Assembly (NCBI GenBank): GCA_011374735.1
Contig: DRPD01000082.1
Span: 1-7,293 of the forward strand
Reading direction: 5' to 3'
Source: Thermopetrobacter sp.
GTDB lineage: Bacteria > Pseudomonadota > Alphaproteobacteria > Rhizobiales > Aestuariivirgaceae
DNA: 7,293 nucleotides
A model generated the notes under the pieces. The model was not told the DNA's origin and searched no databases. It worked only from the letters and a program-made list of their open reading frames with translations. The translations under genes and the position numbers were made by a program. How positions within the stretch are numbered: position 1 is the stretch's first letter; each line of letters opens with the position of its first letter. Positions 1 through 7,133 of this stretch are shown one piece after another.

Positions 1-161
1 AAATGGCTCAGCGGCACCTTGCCGGGGCGAAAGCCCGGAATGCGCGCCGTCTTGCGCAATTCCTCCAGCTTCGCATCGCGCCGCGCCTTCAGGTCATCGG
101 CCGCGATCGTCACCTCATAACGGCGCTTCAGGCCGTCCTTCTCCAGTTCCTTCACATCCAT
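1..161 (-). CDS. tig: Trigger factor, N-terminal part (gene runs off the left edge)
   Basis: Ribosome-associated folding chaperone and peptidyl-prolyl isomerase that docks at the polypeptide exit tunnel. Only the first 53 residues are in the window. They begin MDVKELEKDGLKRRYEV and reach the ribosome-docking signature GFRPGKVP at residues 43-50, which is diagnostic of the family's N-terminal domain. I chose the ATG at 161-159 because GGAAAG lies about 9 bases upstream and because family members usually begin just before the ETxxxGLKR-like stretch. An in-frame ATG at 188-186 would add nine residues (MTIDGKTTQ) but has no visible Shine-Dalgarno. The tRNA-Leu gene lies 49 bases upstream on the same strand, so the two may share a transcript. 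The peptidyl-prolyl isomerase and C-terminal chaperone domains lie outside the window. Confidence 0.92.
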   Translation of the reverse strand, partial: MDVKELEKDGLKRRYEVTIAADDLKARRDAKLEELRKTARIPGFRPGKVPLSH

Positions 162-210
162 CTGTGTCGTCTTTCCATCAATTGTCATTGCACGATCTGG
201 CTCATTCGAC

Positions 211-295
211 TGGTGCGGGCGGAGGGAGTCGAACCCTCACGGGTTGCCCCACAGGAACCTAAATCCTGCGCGTCTACCAATTCCGCCACACCCGC
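211..295 (-). tRNA. tRNA-Leu (anticodon UAG)
   Basis: Read on the minus strand, the 85 bases fold as a class II tRNA. The 7-bp acceptor stem GCGGGTG/CGCCCGC contains one U-G pair. The anticodon stem CAGGA/TCCTG closes the loop TTTAGGT, which puts anticodon TAG at 261-259 with G at position 37. A long variable arm with a GGG/CCC stem follows, then a T-arm GAGGG-TTCGACT-CCCTC. The discriminator base is A and the CCA end (213-211) is encoded in the DNA. The long variable arm together with UAG identifies leucine; this tRNA reads CUA and, by wobble, other CUN codons. No convincing promoter is visible directly upstream. Confidence 0.97.
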
Positions 296-309
296 CCACA
301 TTCGTGGGA

Positions 310-397
310 TTCAACTTCCGCAGACTGTTGATCCACGGGAGAGGACAACGGTCTTCCTGTCTCCACCTTCACTGGGAAACTCATCATAGAAGGCTCC
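310..397. repeat. Degenerate direct repeat, copy 1 (period 101 bp)
   Basis: Bases 310-397 align without gaps to 411-498, with 70 of 88 positions identical by my count. The central block 332-357 is identical over all 26 bases to 433-458. The flanking parts carry scattered substitutions, many clustered at 358-360 and 384-390. It lies directly upstream of tRNA-Leu, which is read from the other strand. Its CCACGGGAGAGG and CTTCAC(T/G)GGGA pieces resemble the mosaic intergenic repeats common in alphaproteobacteria, but that family assignment is from memory only. Confidence 0.8.
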
Positions 398-410
398 CCC
401 AGTGTTTTTC

Positions 411-498
411 TTCAACCTTCTCCACCTGTTGCTCCACGGGAGAGGACAACGGTCTTCCATCCTCCATCTTCACGGGGAGACTCAACAAGTGAGGCTCC
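411..498. repeat. Degenerate direct repeat, copy 2 (period 101 bp)
   Basis: This is the second copy of the 88-base repeat described at 310-397. It shares the identical 26-base core (433-458) and ends in GAGGCTCC, which matches AAGGCTCC in copy 1. Thirteen bases (398-410, including a T-run) separate the copies. The spacing and the absence of further units make this a tandem duplication that has since diverged, rather than an array. Confidence 0.8.
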
Positions 499-517
499 TC
501 TTCAGTCATTCTCACTA

Positions 518-567
518 CACCTCCCCCTGGCAGGGGGAGGTCGGCGCGCCAGCGCCGGGTGGGGGTC
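518..567. repeat. REP-like double-hairpin intergenic element
   Basis: Two adjacent inverted repeats are visible. The first is CCTCCCCCT (520-528) with AGGGGGAGG (532-540), a perfect 9-bp stem around a GGC loop. The second is CGGCGC (542-547) with GCGCCG (552-557), a 6-bp stem around GCCA. After them comes GGTGGGGGT (558-566), which can pair back to the ACCTCCCCC on the left side. This C-rich arm, GGTCGGCG centre and GGTGGGGG arm look like the palindromic dispersed repeats I recall from alphaproteobacterial intergenic regions. No T-run follows on either strand, so it is not a textbook terminator, although the stable stems may slow polymerase or protect the 3' end of nnr mRNA. Confidence 0.7.
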
Positions 568-661
568 AGGCCTCAATCTCTGCCCTCGCGCCTCGCACGC
601 CACCCAAGCCGCACGCCAATTTCCGGCTTCTGATAGCAAAGCCCCCCTGCCCTTGCCAGCG

Positions 662-2173
662 TCAATTTCTCTCCCATGCGGCCAATGCCCGGCCCATCGC
701 CGCCGGCAACCGTTCCGCCGTCAGTCCCGGCCCCAACGCGCGCGCCGCCTCCCCATGCAGCCACACCGCCGCCGCGGCCGCCTCGAAAACCGGCATGCCC
801 CGCGTCAGCAGCGCCCCCAGCGCCCCGGCCAGCACGTCACCGGCCCCGGCGGTGGCCAGCCAGGGCGGTGCGTTGTCGTTGACCACCGCCCTGCCGTCGG
901 GCCGCGCCACCACCGTGTCCGCACCCTTCAGCACCACCACCGCCCGGCTCCGCGCCGCCGCCGCGCGGGCCCTCGCGAGACGATCGCCACCCATACCCAC
1001 ATCCGCGAACAGCCGCCCGAACTCGCCATCATGTGGAGTGAGCGCCACCGGCGCGGGCCGCCCGGCAATGGCCTCGAACAGCGCCTCCGGCCGATCGGCG
1101 AACACGCTCAACGCATCGGCGTCCAGCACCACCGCAACGTCGTCAAGCGCCAGCGCCGCCAGCGTCAGATCGCGGGTGCGCGCCGCAAGCCCCGCCCCGG
1201 GGCCGATGATGAGCGCCCGGATGCGCTTGCGCCGGCACAATTCGCGCAGCTGATCGGGCGTTTCCACCACATCGGTCATCACCGCCGTTTCATGGGCCGC
1301 CAGCTCCGCCAACGCATTTTCCGGCCCGGCGATGCTCACCAGCCCCGCGCCCATCGGCAGCCCGGCCGCCGCCGCCAGCCGCGCCGCGCCGCTGCGCCCG
1401 GCCGGCCCGCCCACCACCAGCATGGCGCCGCGCCGATACTTGTGGGCATCCACCGCCAGGCGCGGCAACGCCCCGCTCCACAGCCCCGGCGCGTTGGCGA
1501 AGGCGGTGGGGCCGACCTCGTCCAGCACCGCGTCCGGAATGCCGATCTGACGCAACTCGACCGCGCCGCACAGGACACGGCCGGGCAGCAGCAGATGACC
1601 GGGCTTGCGGCGGAAGAACGTCACCGTCACATCCGCCCGCGCCACCGCGTCGCCCAGCACCTGTCCCGTCGCGCCGTCCAGCCCCGACGGCACGTCCACC
1701 GCCACCACCCGGCCCCGTCCGGCCTCTCGCCACTCATCTAGGCGCTCCACGAAGGCCCGCGCCGCGCCGTCCAGCGGCCGCGACAGCCCGGCCCCGAACA
1801 GCGCGTCGATGACCAGGCCCGATGGCGGCAACGCCGCCTTATCGAGAGACGCCACCGGCCCGCGCCAGAGTCTGGCGGCATTGGCCGCGTCGCCTTTCAA
1901 CGCTCGCCGGTCGCCCATGAGCGCCACCGTCACCGGCCAGCCGCGCCGGGCCAGGAAGCGCGCCGCCACGAAGCCGTCGCCGCCGTTGTTGCCCGGCCCG
2001 GCGGCCACCAGCACCGGACGCGGCGCGAAGCTCTCGATGACGGTCCGCGCCACGGCCCAGCCGGCGTTTTCCATCAGCACCGCGCCCGGCGCGCCGGCGG
2101 CCATGGCCAGACGGTCGGCCCGGCCCATCTCGGCCGGCGTCAACAGCGCATATGCCCGCTCAGTCGTGCTCAT
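662..2173 (-). CDS. nnr: Bifunctional NAD(P)H-hydrate epimerase / ADP-dependent NAD(P)H-hydrate dehydratase
   Basis: Cytoplasmic metabolite-repair enzyme of 503 residues, close to the usual length for the fused family (E. coli YjeF/Nnr, about 515). The N-terminal YjeF_N epimerase domain (about 10-215) interconverts the R and S forms of damaged, hydrated NAD(P)H. It shows AGPGNNGGDG at 58-67 and the active-site stretch VAVDVPSGLDG at 157-167. The C-terminal ribokinase-like dehydratase domain (about 235-500) removes water from the S form at the expense of ADP. It shows HKYRRG at 244-249, LTPHDGEF at 378-385, VLKGADT at 414-420 and the nucleotide-binding TAGAGDVLAG at 441-450. No key motif is missing. 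The start ATG (2173-2171) has only a weak upstream AGG, but it gives the expected N-terminus. The gene is divergent from glnB and shares a 202-bp upstream region with it. Confidence 0.95.
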   Translation of the reverse strand: MSTTERAYALLTPAEMGRADRLAMAAGAPGAVLMENAGWAVARTVIESFAPRPVLVAAGPGNNGGDGFVAARFLARRGWPVTVALMGDRRALKGDAANAARLWRGPVASLDKAALPPSGLVIDALFGAGLSRPLDGAARAFVERLDEWREAGRGRVVAVDVPSGLDGATGQVLGDAVARADVTVTFFRRKPGHLLLPGRVLCGAVELRQIGIPDAVLDEVGPTAFANAPGLWSGALPRLAVDAHKYRRGAMLVVGGPAGRSGAARLAAAAGLPMGAGLVSIAGPENALAELAAHETAVMTDVVETPDQLRELCRRKRIRALIIGPGAGLAARTRDLTLAALALDDVAVVLDADALSVFADRPEALFEAIAGRPAPVALTPHDGEFGRLFADVGMGGDRLARARAAAARSRAVVVLKGADTVVARPDGRAVVNDNAPPWLATAGAGDVLAGALGALLTRGMPVFEAAAAAVWLHGEAARALGPGLTAERLPAAMGRALAAWERN

Positions 2174-2714
<541 letters not shown>

Positions 2715-2782
2715 GCTTTTTCGGGGGCGCGAGTTTCTAAGTGTTTTCCAACCACCACAACCAGCGAGGCGAATGAACGATC

Positions 2783-4207
2783 ATGGCCAAATCCAATGAC
2801 AAGAGCGCCGATTCGGTGCTGAAGATGATCAAGGACAACGACATCAGGTATGTCGATCTGCGGTTCACCGACCCGCGCGGCAAGATGCAGCATCTGACCA
2901 TGGACATTTCGGCCATGGATGAGGATGCCTTCGCCGACGGCATCATGTTCGACGGCTCCTCCATCGCCGGCTGGAAGGCGATCAACGAGTCCGACATGGT
3001 GCTGATGCCCGATCCGGTGTCGGCCCATGTCGATCCGTTCTACGCGCAGCCGACGCTGGGCATCTTCTGCGACATTCTGGAACCCGGCACCGGCGAGCGC
3101 TACGAGCGCGACCCGCGCGGCACGGCGCGCAAGGCGGAGGCCTACCTGAAGCAGGCCGGCGTCGGCGACACCGTCTATTTCGGCCCGGAGGCGGAGTTCT
3201 TCATGTTCGACGACGTGCGCTTCGCCGCCGAGCCCTATGATACCTTCTTCCATCTCGACGACGTGGAGCTGCCCAAGAACACCGGTGCGGAATACGAAAC
3301 CGGCAACATGGGCCACCGGCCGCGCACCAAGGGCGGCTACTTCCCGGTCAACCCGGTGGACTCCGCGCAGGACATCCGCTCCGAGATGGTGTCCGTGATG
3401 GGCGACCTGGGGCTGGAACCGGAGAAGCACCACCACGAGGTGGGCGCGGCGCAGCATGAGCTGGGCATCAAGTTCGACACCCTGACCCGCATCGCCGACA
3501 AGTTGCAGCTCTACAAGTATGTGGTGCACAACGTCGCGCAGGCCTATGGCAAGACGGCCACCTTCATGCCCAAGCCGGTCTATGGCGACAACGGCACCGG
3601 CATGCACTGCCACCAGTCGATCTGGAAGGGCGGCAAGCCGCTGTTCGCCGGCAACCGCTATGCCGACCTGTCCGACGAGTGCCTCTACTACATCGGCGGC
3701 ATCATCAAGCACGCGAAGACGCTGAACGCCTTCACCAACCCGTCCACCAACTCCTACAAGCGGCTGGTGCCGGGCTTCGAGGCGCCGGTGCTGCTGGCCT
3801 ATTCGGCCCGCAACCGCTCCGCGTCGTGCCGCATCCCCTATGCGCCGTCGGCCAACGGCAAGCGCGTCGAGGTGCGCTTCCCCGACCCGACCGCCAACCC
3901 GTATCTGGCCTTCTCGGCCATGATGATGGCCGGTCTGGACGGCATCCTGAACAAGATCGATCCGGGCGAGGCCATGGACAAGGATCTCTACGACCTGCCG
4001 CCGGAGGAGCTGGAAAAGGTGCCGACCGTGTGCGGTTCCTTGCGCGAGGCGCTGGAGACGCTGGAGAAGGATCACGAGTTCCTGCTGGCCGGGGGCGTGT
4101 TCACCAAGGATCAGATCGACGCCTACCTGGAGCTGAAGTGGGAGGAGGTGATCCGCTTCGAGCACACCCCGCATCCGGTGGAGTTCGACATGTATTACTC
4201 CGTCTGA
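2783..4207 (+). CDS. glnA: Glutamine synthetase, type I (GSI-beta)
   Basis: Dodecameric cytoplasmic enzyme that makes glutamine from glutamate, ammonia and ATP. The product has 474 residues, against about 469 for typical proteobacterial GlnA. Motifs in order are the beta-grasp FDGSSIAGW (56-64), the metal-binding EAEFF (136-140), [13 protein letters not shown] (216-228), the [10 protein letters not shown] loop (270-279) and the substrate-binding arginine region NRSASCRIP (344-352). [11 protein letters not shown] carries Tyr403, the site adenylylated by GlnE, which marks the regulated GSI-beta class. The ATG at 2783 has GAGG about 13 bases upstream, a loose spacing, but the N-terminus matches the family. 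The gene is co-transcribed with glnB and ends in a strong terminator. Nothing is truncated or missing. Confidence 0.98.
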   Translation: MAKSNDKSADSVLKMIKDNDIRYVDLRFTDPRGKMQHLTMDISAMDEDAFADGIMFDGSSIAGWKAINESDMVLMPDPVSAHVDPFYAQPTLGIFCDILEPGTGERYERDPRGTARKAEAYLKQAGVGDTVYFGPEAEFFMFDDVRFAAEPYDTFFHLDDVELPKNTGAEYETGNMGHRPRTKGGYFPVNPVDSAQDIRSEMVSVMGDLGLEPEKHHHEVGAAQHELGIKFDTLTRIADKLQLYKYVVHNVAQAYGKTATFMPKPVYGDNGTGMHCHQSIWKGGKPLFAGNRYADLSDECLYYIGGIIKHAKTLNAFTNPSTNSYKRLVPGFEAPVLLAYSARNRSASCRIPYAPSANGKRVEVRFPDPTANPYLAFSAMMMAGLDGILNKIDPGEAMDKDLYDLPPEELEKVPTVCGSLREALETLEKDHEFLLAGGVFTKDQIDAYLELKWEEVIRFEHTPHPVEFDMYYSV

Positions 4208-4233
4208 CGCGACGACGGATCGACGATACGATG

Positions 4234-4261
4234 ACCGGGGCCTTCAGGGCCCCGGTTTTTC
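4234..4261 (+). terminator. Rho-independent terminator of glnBA
   Basis: ACCGGGGCC (4234-4242) pairs perfectly with GGCCCCGGT (4248-4256) around the loop TTCAG. The 9-bp GC-rich stem runs straight into a T-run at 4256-4260 on the plus strand. It sits 27 bases after the glnA stop codon, the expected place for the end of the glnBA transcript. Confidence 0.93.
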
Positions 4262-4286
4262 GTTGTGAGCCGAACCGTCGCGGTGT

Positions 4287-5018
4287 ATGCGAAGGGACAT
4301 GGACACCGGCCACATCAAGGTGCTGTCGTTCGACTGCTACGGCACGCTCATCGACTGGGAGCGCGGCATCATCGACGCCTTCGCGCCGCTGCGCCGCCAC
4401 AATCCGGGGCTTGAGCTGTCCGGCGCCGCCGCCCTGTCGCTGTTCGCCGCCCATGAGCACGCCGTGCAGGCGGCCGACCCCGCCCTCTCCTACGAACAGG
4501 TGCTGATCGCCGTGCATCGGCGCATCGCCGCCGAGCTGGGCGCCGCCACCTATCCGGGGCTGGATCAGGCCTTCGCCGGCTCCATCCGCAACTGGCCGCC
4601 CTTCGCCGACACCACGGCGGCGCTGAAGCGATTGAAGAGGCGCTACAGGCTGCTCATCCTCTCCAACGTGGACAACGCCGGCATCGCCGCTTCCATCGCC
4701 CGGCTGGGGGTGGACTTCGACGCGGTGCTCACGGCGGAGGACATCGGCGCCTACAAGCCCGATCGGCGCAACTTCGAGGTCTTGCTGCAAGAGGTGCAAG
4801 AGCGTTTCGGCGTCGGCCGCGACGGGCTGTTGCACGTGGCGCAAAGCCTGTTTCACGACATCGCCCCGGCCAGCGCCCTGAGGATCGCCACGGCCTGGAT
4901 CGACCGCCAGCACCAGCGCCACGGCGGCCACTGGGGCGCCACGCCGAAGCCCGACCCGCTGCCCGAACCGGACATGGTGTTCGACGATCTGGCCGGTCTG
5001 GCCGGGAAGATCACCTGA
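4287..5018 (+). CDS. HAD-superfamily hydrolase, haloacid dehalogenase type II-like
   Basis: A 243-residue soluble protein of the haloacid dehalogenase superfamily; the substrate is unknown. Motif I is FDCYGTLIDW with the nucleophile Asp16. Motif II is LSNVDN (125-130) with Ser126, motif III is the lysine in YKPDRRNF (Lys157), and motif IV is HVAQSLFHD with Asp191. The helical cap lies roughly at residues 25-110. The HVAQSLxHD form of motif IV is the one I recall from a large uncharacterised subgroup often labelled 'haloacid dehalogenase type II'. It lacks the SSN arrangement of true L-2-haloacid dehalogenases, so dehalogenase activity is not inferred; phosphatase-like chemistry is possible. 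The start is uncertain: ATG 4287 is used here, but ATG 4299 (MDTGHIKVLSFD) has AGGG very close upstream and fits as well. The gene begins 26 bases after the glnA terminator. Confidence 0.88.
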   Translation: MRRDMDTGHIKVLSFDCYGTLIDWERGIIDAFAPLRRHNPGLELSGAAALSLFAAHEHAVQAADPALSYEQVLIAVHRRIAAELGAATYPGLDQAFAGSIRNWPPFADTTAALKRLKRRYRLLILSNVDNAGIAASIARLGVDFDAVLTAEDIGAYKPDRRNFEVLLQEVQERFGVGRDGLLHVAQSLFHDIAPASALRIATAWIDRQHQRHGGHWGATPKPDPLPEPDMVFDDLAGLAGKIT

Positions 5019-5048
5019 CATCCTCCCGGCCGGGGCCGGCCTGCGCGA

Positions 5049-5363
5049 TCAGTTCCCGGCGCTGAAATTCTGCATCCGCTTGCCATGCACGCGGCAATGG
5101 CCCGGCTTCAGATCGGGCGTGGCCCGATGGCAATGGTAGCGCCCGTTGAATTCGCCTTTCTTCCGATGGCAACACAGCGCCTTGGAATTGTCACAGCCGG
5201 GCAGATTGGGGGCGAACGCACAGCGCGGCAATCCGCCGCCCCCACCGGGGGCGCCACTCCCCGGCCCGCCGGGGCCGACCACGGCGGAGAACGCCATGGC
5301 GCTCATGCCGCCCATGGCCAGAAAAGTGCTGACGAGAGTCGCTTGGGCAATATTCTTCCACAT
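5049..5363 (-). CDS. Small secreted Cys/His-rich protein, function unknown
   Basis: I do not recognise the family. The 104-residue product begins with a Sec-type signal peptide: MWKN, a hydrophobic stretch, then SAMA with likely cleavage after Ala24 (AMA) or Ala27 (FSA). A Gly/Pro linker at about 30-44 follows, and then a basic domain with six cysteines (48, 57, 64, 65, 78, 90). Histidines cluster with the cysteines: CCH at 64-66, HCH at 77-79 and HCRVH at 89-93. This could mean disulfides, metal binding or both; that is inference. The start is ATG 5363-5361 because TGGAGGA lies 7 bases upstream. An upstream in-frame ATG at 5378 overlaps that Shine-Dalgarno sequence and would spoil the signal peptide with MEDCV. 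A strong promoter lies at 5447-5475. The gene is convergent with the HAD gene, 30 bases away. Confidence 0.8.
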   Translation of the reverse strand: MWKNIAQATLVSTFLAMGGMSAMAFSAVVGPGGPGSGAPGGGGGLPRCAFAPNLPGCDNSKALCCHRKKGEFNGRYHCHRATPDLKPGHCRVHGKRMQNFSAGN

Positions 5364-5370
5364 GACGCAA

Positions 5371-5377
5371 TCCTCCA
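5371..5377 (-). promoter_or_regulatory. Shine-Dalgarno sequence fixing the start of the small secreted protein
   Basis: On the minus strand TGGAGGA sits 7 bases before ATG 5363-5361, an ideal anti-16S pairing and spacing. It overlaps the upstream in-frame ATG at 5378-5376, which rules that start out in practice. Confidence 0.8.
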
Positions 5378-5446
5378 CTAGTTGCCCTCTCGCAACCTTC
5401 GATACGCATGACGATTATCGTGGTTTTATTATCATGCATGACATGG

Positions 5447-5475
5447 ATTATACCTGAATAGAGCATTCATGTCAT
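5447..5475 (-). promoter_or_regulatory. Predicted sigma-70 promoter of the small secreted protein gene
   Basis: On the minus strand ATGACA (5475-5470, 5 of 6 to TTGACA) is followed after exactly 17 bases by a perfect TATAAT (5452-5447). A start near 5440 would leave a leader of about 77 bases. Such a close match is unusual in GC-rich DNA and suggests efficient transcription. The surrounding AT-rich patch holds two palindromes that might be operators: TCATGCATGA at 5432-5441, just at the predicted start site, and ACGATTATCGT at 5411-5421 in the leader. Confidence 0.65.
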
Positions 5476-5508
5476 GTTCATGAGGCGCCATGGGCCGTTG
5501 GCCCGGTT

Positions 5509-6321
5509 TCAGCCCGGCAAGCTGAGCGTCAACCCGTCATGAGCCGGCTGGACACCGGCCGGCAGCGTTGCCTTCAAGGTGGCGTAATCCATCGGCGTGT
5601 GCAGATCGGTGAGGATGGCCCGTTCGGGCTTCAGCCGTTCGATCCACTCAAGCGACTCTTCCAATGTCAGATGTGTCGGATGCGGCTTCGGCCCGGGCCG
5701 CAGCGCGTCGATGATCAGCACCTTCAAGCCTTCCAGATGCGGAATGCTGGCATCGGGAATGCCGTTCAGATCGGGCAGGTAGCCCAGCCCGTTGATGACG
5801 AAGCCGTGGGAAGGGAACTTGCCGTGATGCAATGTCACCGGCATGGCGCTGATCACGCCGCCCTCCCCTTCGATATCGATGGGCTCATAGGGTTCATAGA
5901 CGAACAGGTCGAGAATGGCCGGATAGCCCGAACCGGGCGGCGTCTCGAAGCAGTAGCCGAAGCGGGTCTTCAGGACGTTGGCGGTGCGCGCATCGGCGTG
6001 CACCGGCACCCGCTTCGCCCCGCGATTGAAATAGACGTGGCGCAGATCGTCGATGCCGTGGATGTGATCGGCGTGGTCATGGGTGATCAGAGCCGCGTCC
6101 AGCGTCGCCACGTCGGCGTCCAGCAGCTGCTCGCGCAAGTCCGGCGAGGTGTCGATCAGCACCCGGGTTTCCTTCAGCCCCTCTCGCCGGCGCACCAGCA
6201 TCGAGCTGCGCCGGCGGCGGTTTTTCGGCTCGTCGGGGTCGCACGCCCCCCAGTCGTTGCCGATGCGCGGCACGCCGCCGGAGGCCGAACAGCCGAGGAT
6301 GGTGAAGACATATTCCGCCAT
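5509..6321 (-). CDS. Metallo-beta-lactamase-fold hydrolase, PhnP-like
   Basis: A 270-residue cytoplasmic metallo-hydrolase of the group often annotated as PhnP-like or 'phosphoribosyl 1,2-cyclic phosphate phosphodiesterase-like'; the actual substrate is not known. The metal site is THDHADHIHG, with His81, His83, Asp85 and His86. Further likely ligands and motif residues are His165/His166 (TLHHG), Asp205 (LIIDALR) and His241 (TDLHTPMDY), with HPTHLTLEE at 214-222. The N-terminus LGCSASGGVPRIGNDWGACDP (10-30) matches this subgroup but has no obvious CxCxxC structural-zinc cluster as in E. coli PhnP. No phn genes are nearby, so a phosphonate role is not inferred. The ATG overlaps the tatD stop by one base (TGATG), with GAGG 7 bases upstream, so it is translationally coupled to tatD. 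Confidence 0.9.
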   Translation of the reverse strand: MAEYVFTILGCSASGGVPRIGNDWGACDPDEPKNRRRRSSMLVRRREGLKETRVLIDTSPDLREQLLDADVATLDAALITHDHADHIHGIDDLRHVYFNRGAKRVPVHADARTANVLKTRFGYCFETPPGSGYPAILDLFVYEPYEPIDIEGEGGVISAMPVTLHHGKFPSHGFVINGLGYLPDLNGIPDASIPHLEGLKVLIIDALRPGPKPHPTHLTLEESLEWIERLKPERAILTDLHTPMDYATLKATLPAGVQPAHDGLTLSLPG

Positions 6322-7133
6322 CAGGCGGCCTCGTCATAAACGGCCGGGCGCGGCGCCTTGCTGAACAGCCGGAAGAAATTGGCCGACGTGATGCGCGCCA
6401 TCTCCGCGTCAGACTGACCATGCAGCCCGGCCAGGGTCTGCAGCGTGTGCACGGTCATGGCCGGCTCGCACGGCTTGCCGCGCAGCGGCTCCGGGGCCAG
6501 AAACGGCGCGTCGGTTTCCACCAGCAGCCGATCGAGCGGCACGTTACGCGCCGCTTTTCGCACCGCGTCGGACTTTTTGAACGTCAGGATGCCGGAAAAC
6601 GACACGTAACCGCCCAGCGCCACCGCTTTCTCCGCAAGCCACGGGGCGGAGGAGAAGCAGTGCATGACGAAGGGAAACGCCCCCTTCGCCGTCTCCTCTT
6701 CCAGAATGGCGGCGGTGTCCTCTTCCGCCTCGCGCGTGTGGATGACCAATGGCAGGCCGGTGACGCGCGCCGCGGCGATGTGGCGGCGGAACACCTCCCG
6801 TTGCACGTCGCGCGGGCTGCGGTCGTAGAAATAATCCAGCCCCGCCTCGCCGATCGCCACCACCTTCTCATGGGCCGCCAGTTCCACCAGCTTTTCGGCG
6901 CTCACCACGGTCCTTTCCTCTTCCGCGTGGTGCGGATGGGTGCCGACGGAGGCATAGACGCCCTCATGGGCTTCGGCCAGCGCCAGCACGTCGGGAAAGG
7001 TGGCGAGCTTGGTGGAGATGCTGACCATCAGATGCACCCCCGCGTCATGGGCGCGGGCCAGCACGCCGTCGATGTCCTTGGCGAGCGTGCCGTAGGTCAG
7101 ATGGCAATGGGAATCGACGATGGCGATGCTCAT
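6321..7133 (-). CDS. tatD: TatD-family metal-dependent deoxyribonuclease
   Basis: A 270-residue TIM-barrel amidohydrolase-type nuclease, a common length for the YcfH/TatD family. Members act as 3'-5' exonucleases on DNA and have been linked to repair; the older D-aminoacyl-tRNA and Tat-secretion links are weak. All metal ligands are visible: DSHCHL (His9, His11), GEAGLDY (Glu96), IHTREAEED (His132), MHCFS (His158) and ETDAP (Asp208). VGTHPHH at 63-69 is also typical. The start ATG lies inside the metG stop region (ATGA overlap at 7133-7130), so it is probably translated by coupling to metG. The order metG-tatD-MBL hydrolase on one transcript is common in alphaproteobacteria as far as I recall. 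Confidence 0.95.
   Translation of the reverse strand: MSIAIVDSHCHLTYGTLAKDIDGVLARAHDAGVHLMVSISTKLATFPDVLALAEAHEGVYASVGTHPHHAEEERTVVSAEKLVELAAHEKVVAIGEAGLDYFYDRSPRDVQREVFRRHIAAARVTGLPLVIHTREAEEDTAAILEEETAKGAFPFVMHCFSSAPWLAEKAVALGGYVSFSGILTFKKSDAVRKAARNVPLDRLLVETDAPFLAPEPLRGKPCEPAMTVHTLQTLAGLHGQSDAEMARITSANFFRLFSKAPRPAVYDEAA

Larger units (their letters stand above)
296..661. other. Gene-free spacer between tRNA-Leu and nnr, containing repeats
   Basis: I see no credible gene in these roughly 365 bases. Open frames here are short, repeat-derived or lead into the antisense of nnr. The stretch contains a degenerate direct repeat (310-397 and 411-498) and a GC-rich double hairpin (about 518-567), both listed separately. 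The remainder (568-661) lies downstream of the nnr stop codon. It shows only a weak possible stem, AAGCCG at 606-611 with CGGCTT at 624-629, with no T-run on the minus strand, so no terminator for nnr is called. The promoter of tRNA-Leu should lie in the right-hand neighbourhood of 296, but I could not identify it. Confidence 0.7.

Noticed and set aside
211..300. tRNA-Leu as an integration site for a genomic island
   Set aside because: No integrase, no duplicated tRNA 3' end and no shift to foreign-looking composition in the window; the neighbours are core genes.
310..498. Possible CRISPR array
   Set aside because: Only two copies, an 88-base diverged unit, a 13-base gap and no cas genes.
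653..1741. Long plus-strand frame (362 codons), and the frame 402-1253, over nnr
   Set aside because: Both are antisense to the motif-complete nnr gene and give Arg/Pro/Ala-rich or Ser/Ala-rich low-complexity products.
5026..5039. CCGGC-CGGG-GCCGG hairpin between the convergent HAD and secreted-protein genes
   Set aside because: Only a 5-bp stem with no T-run on either strand, so not supported as a terminator.
5364..5378. Upstream ATG (5378) for the small secreted protein
   Set aside because: It overlaps the Shine-Dalgarno sequence that serves the ATG at 5363 and would place acidic residues and a cysteine before the signal peptide.
5492..5504. GGGCC-GTT-GGCCC hairpin after the MBL hydrolase stop
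   Set aside because: Short stem without a T-run on the minus strand; operon termination here may be Rho-dependent but cannot be seen.
5539..6339. Plus-strand frame of 266 codons opposite the MBL hydrolase (and 6420-7160 opposite tatD)
   Set aside because: Shadow frames of genes with intact catalytic motifs on the minus strand; their products have no recognisable domains.
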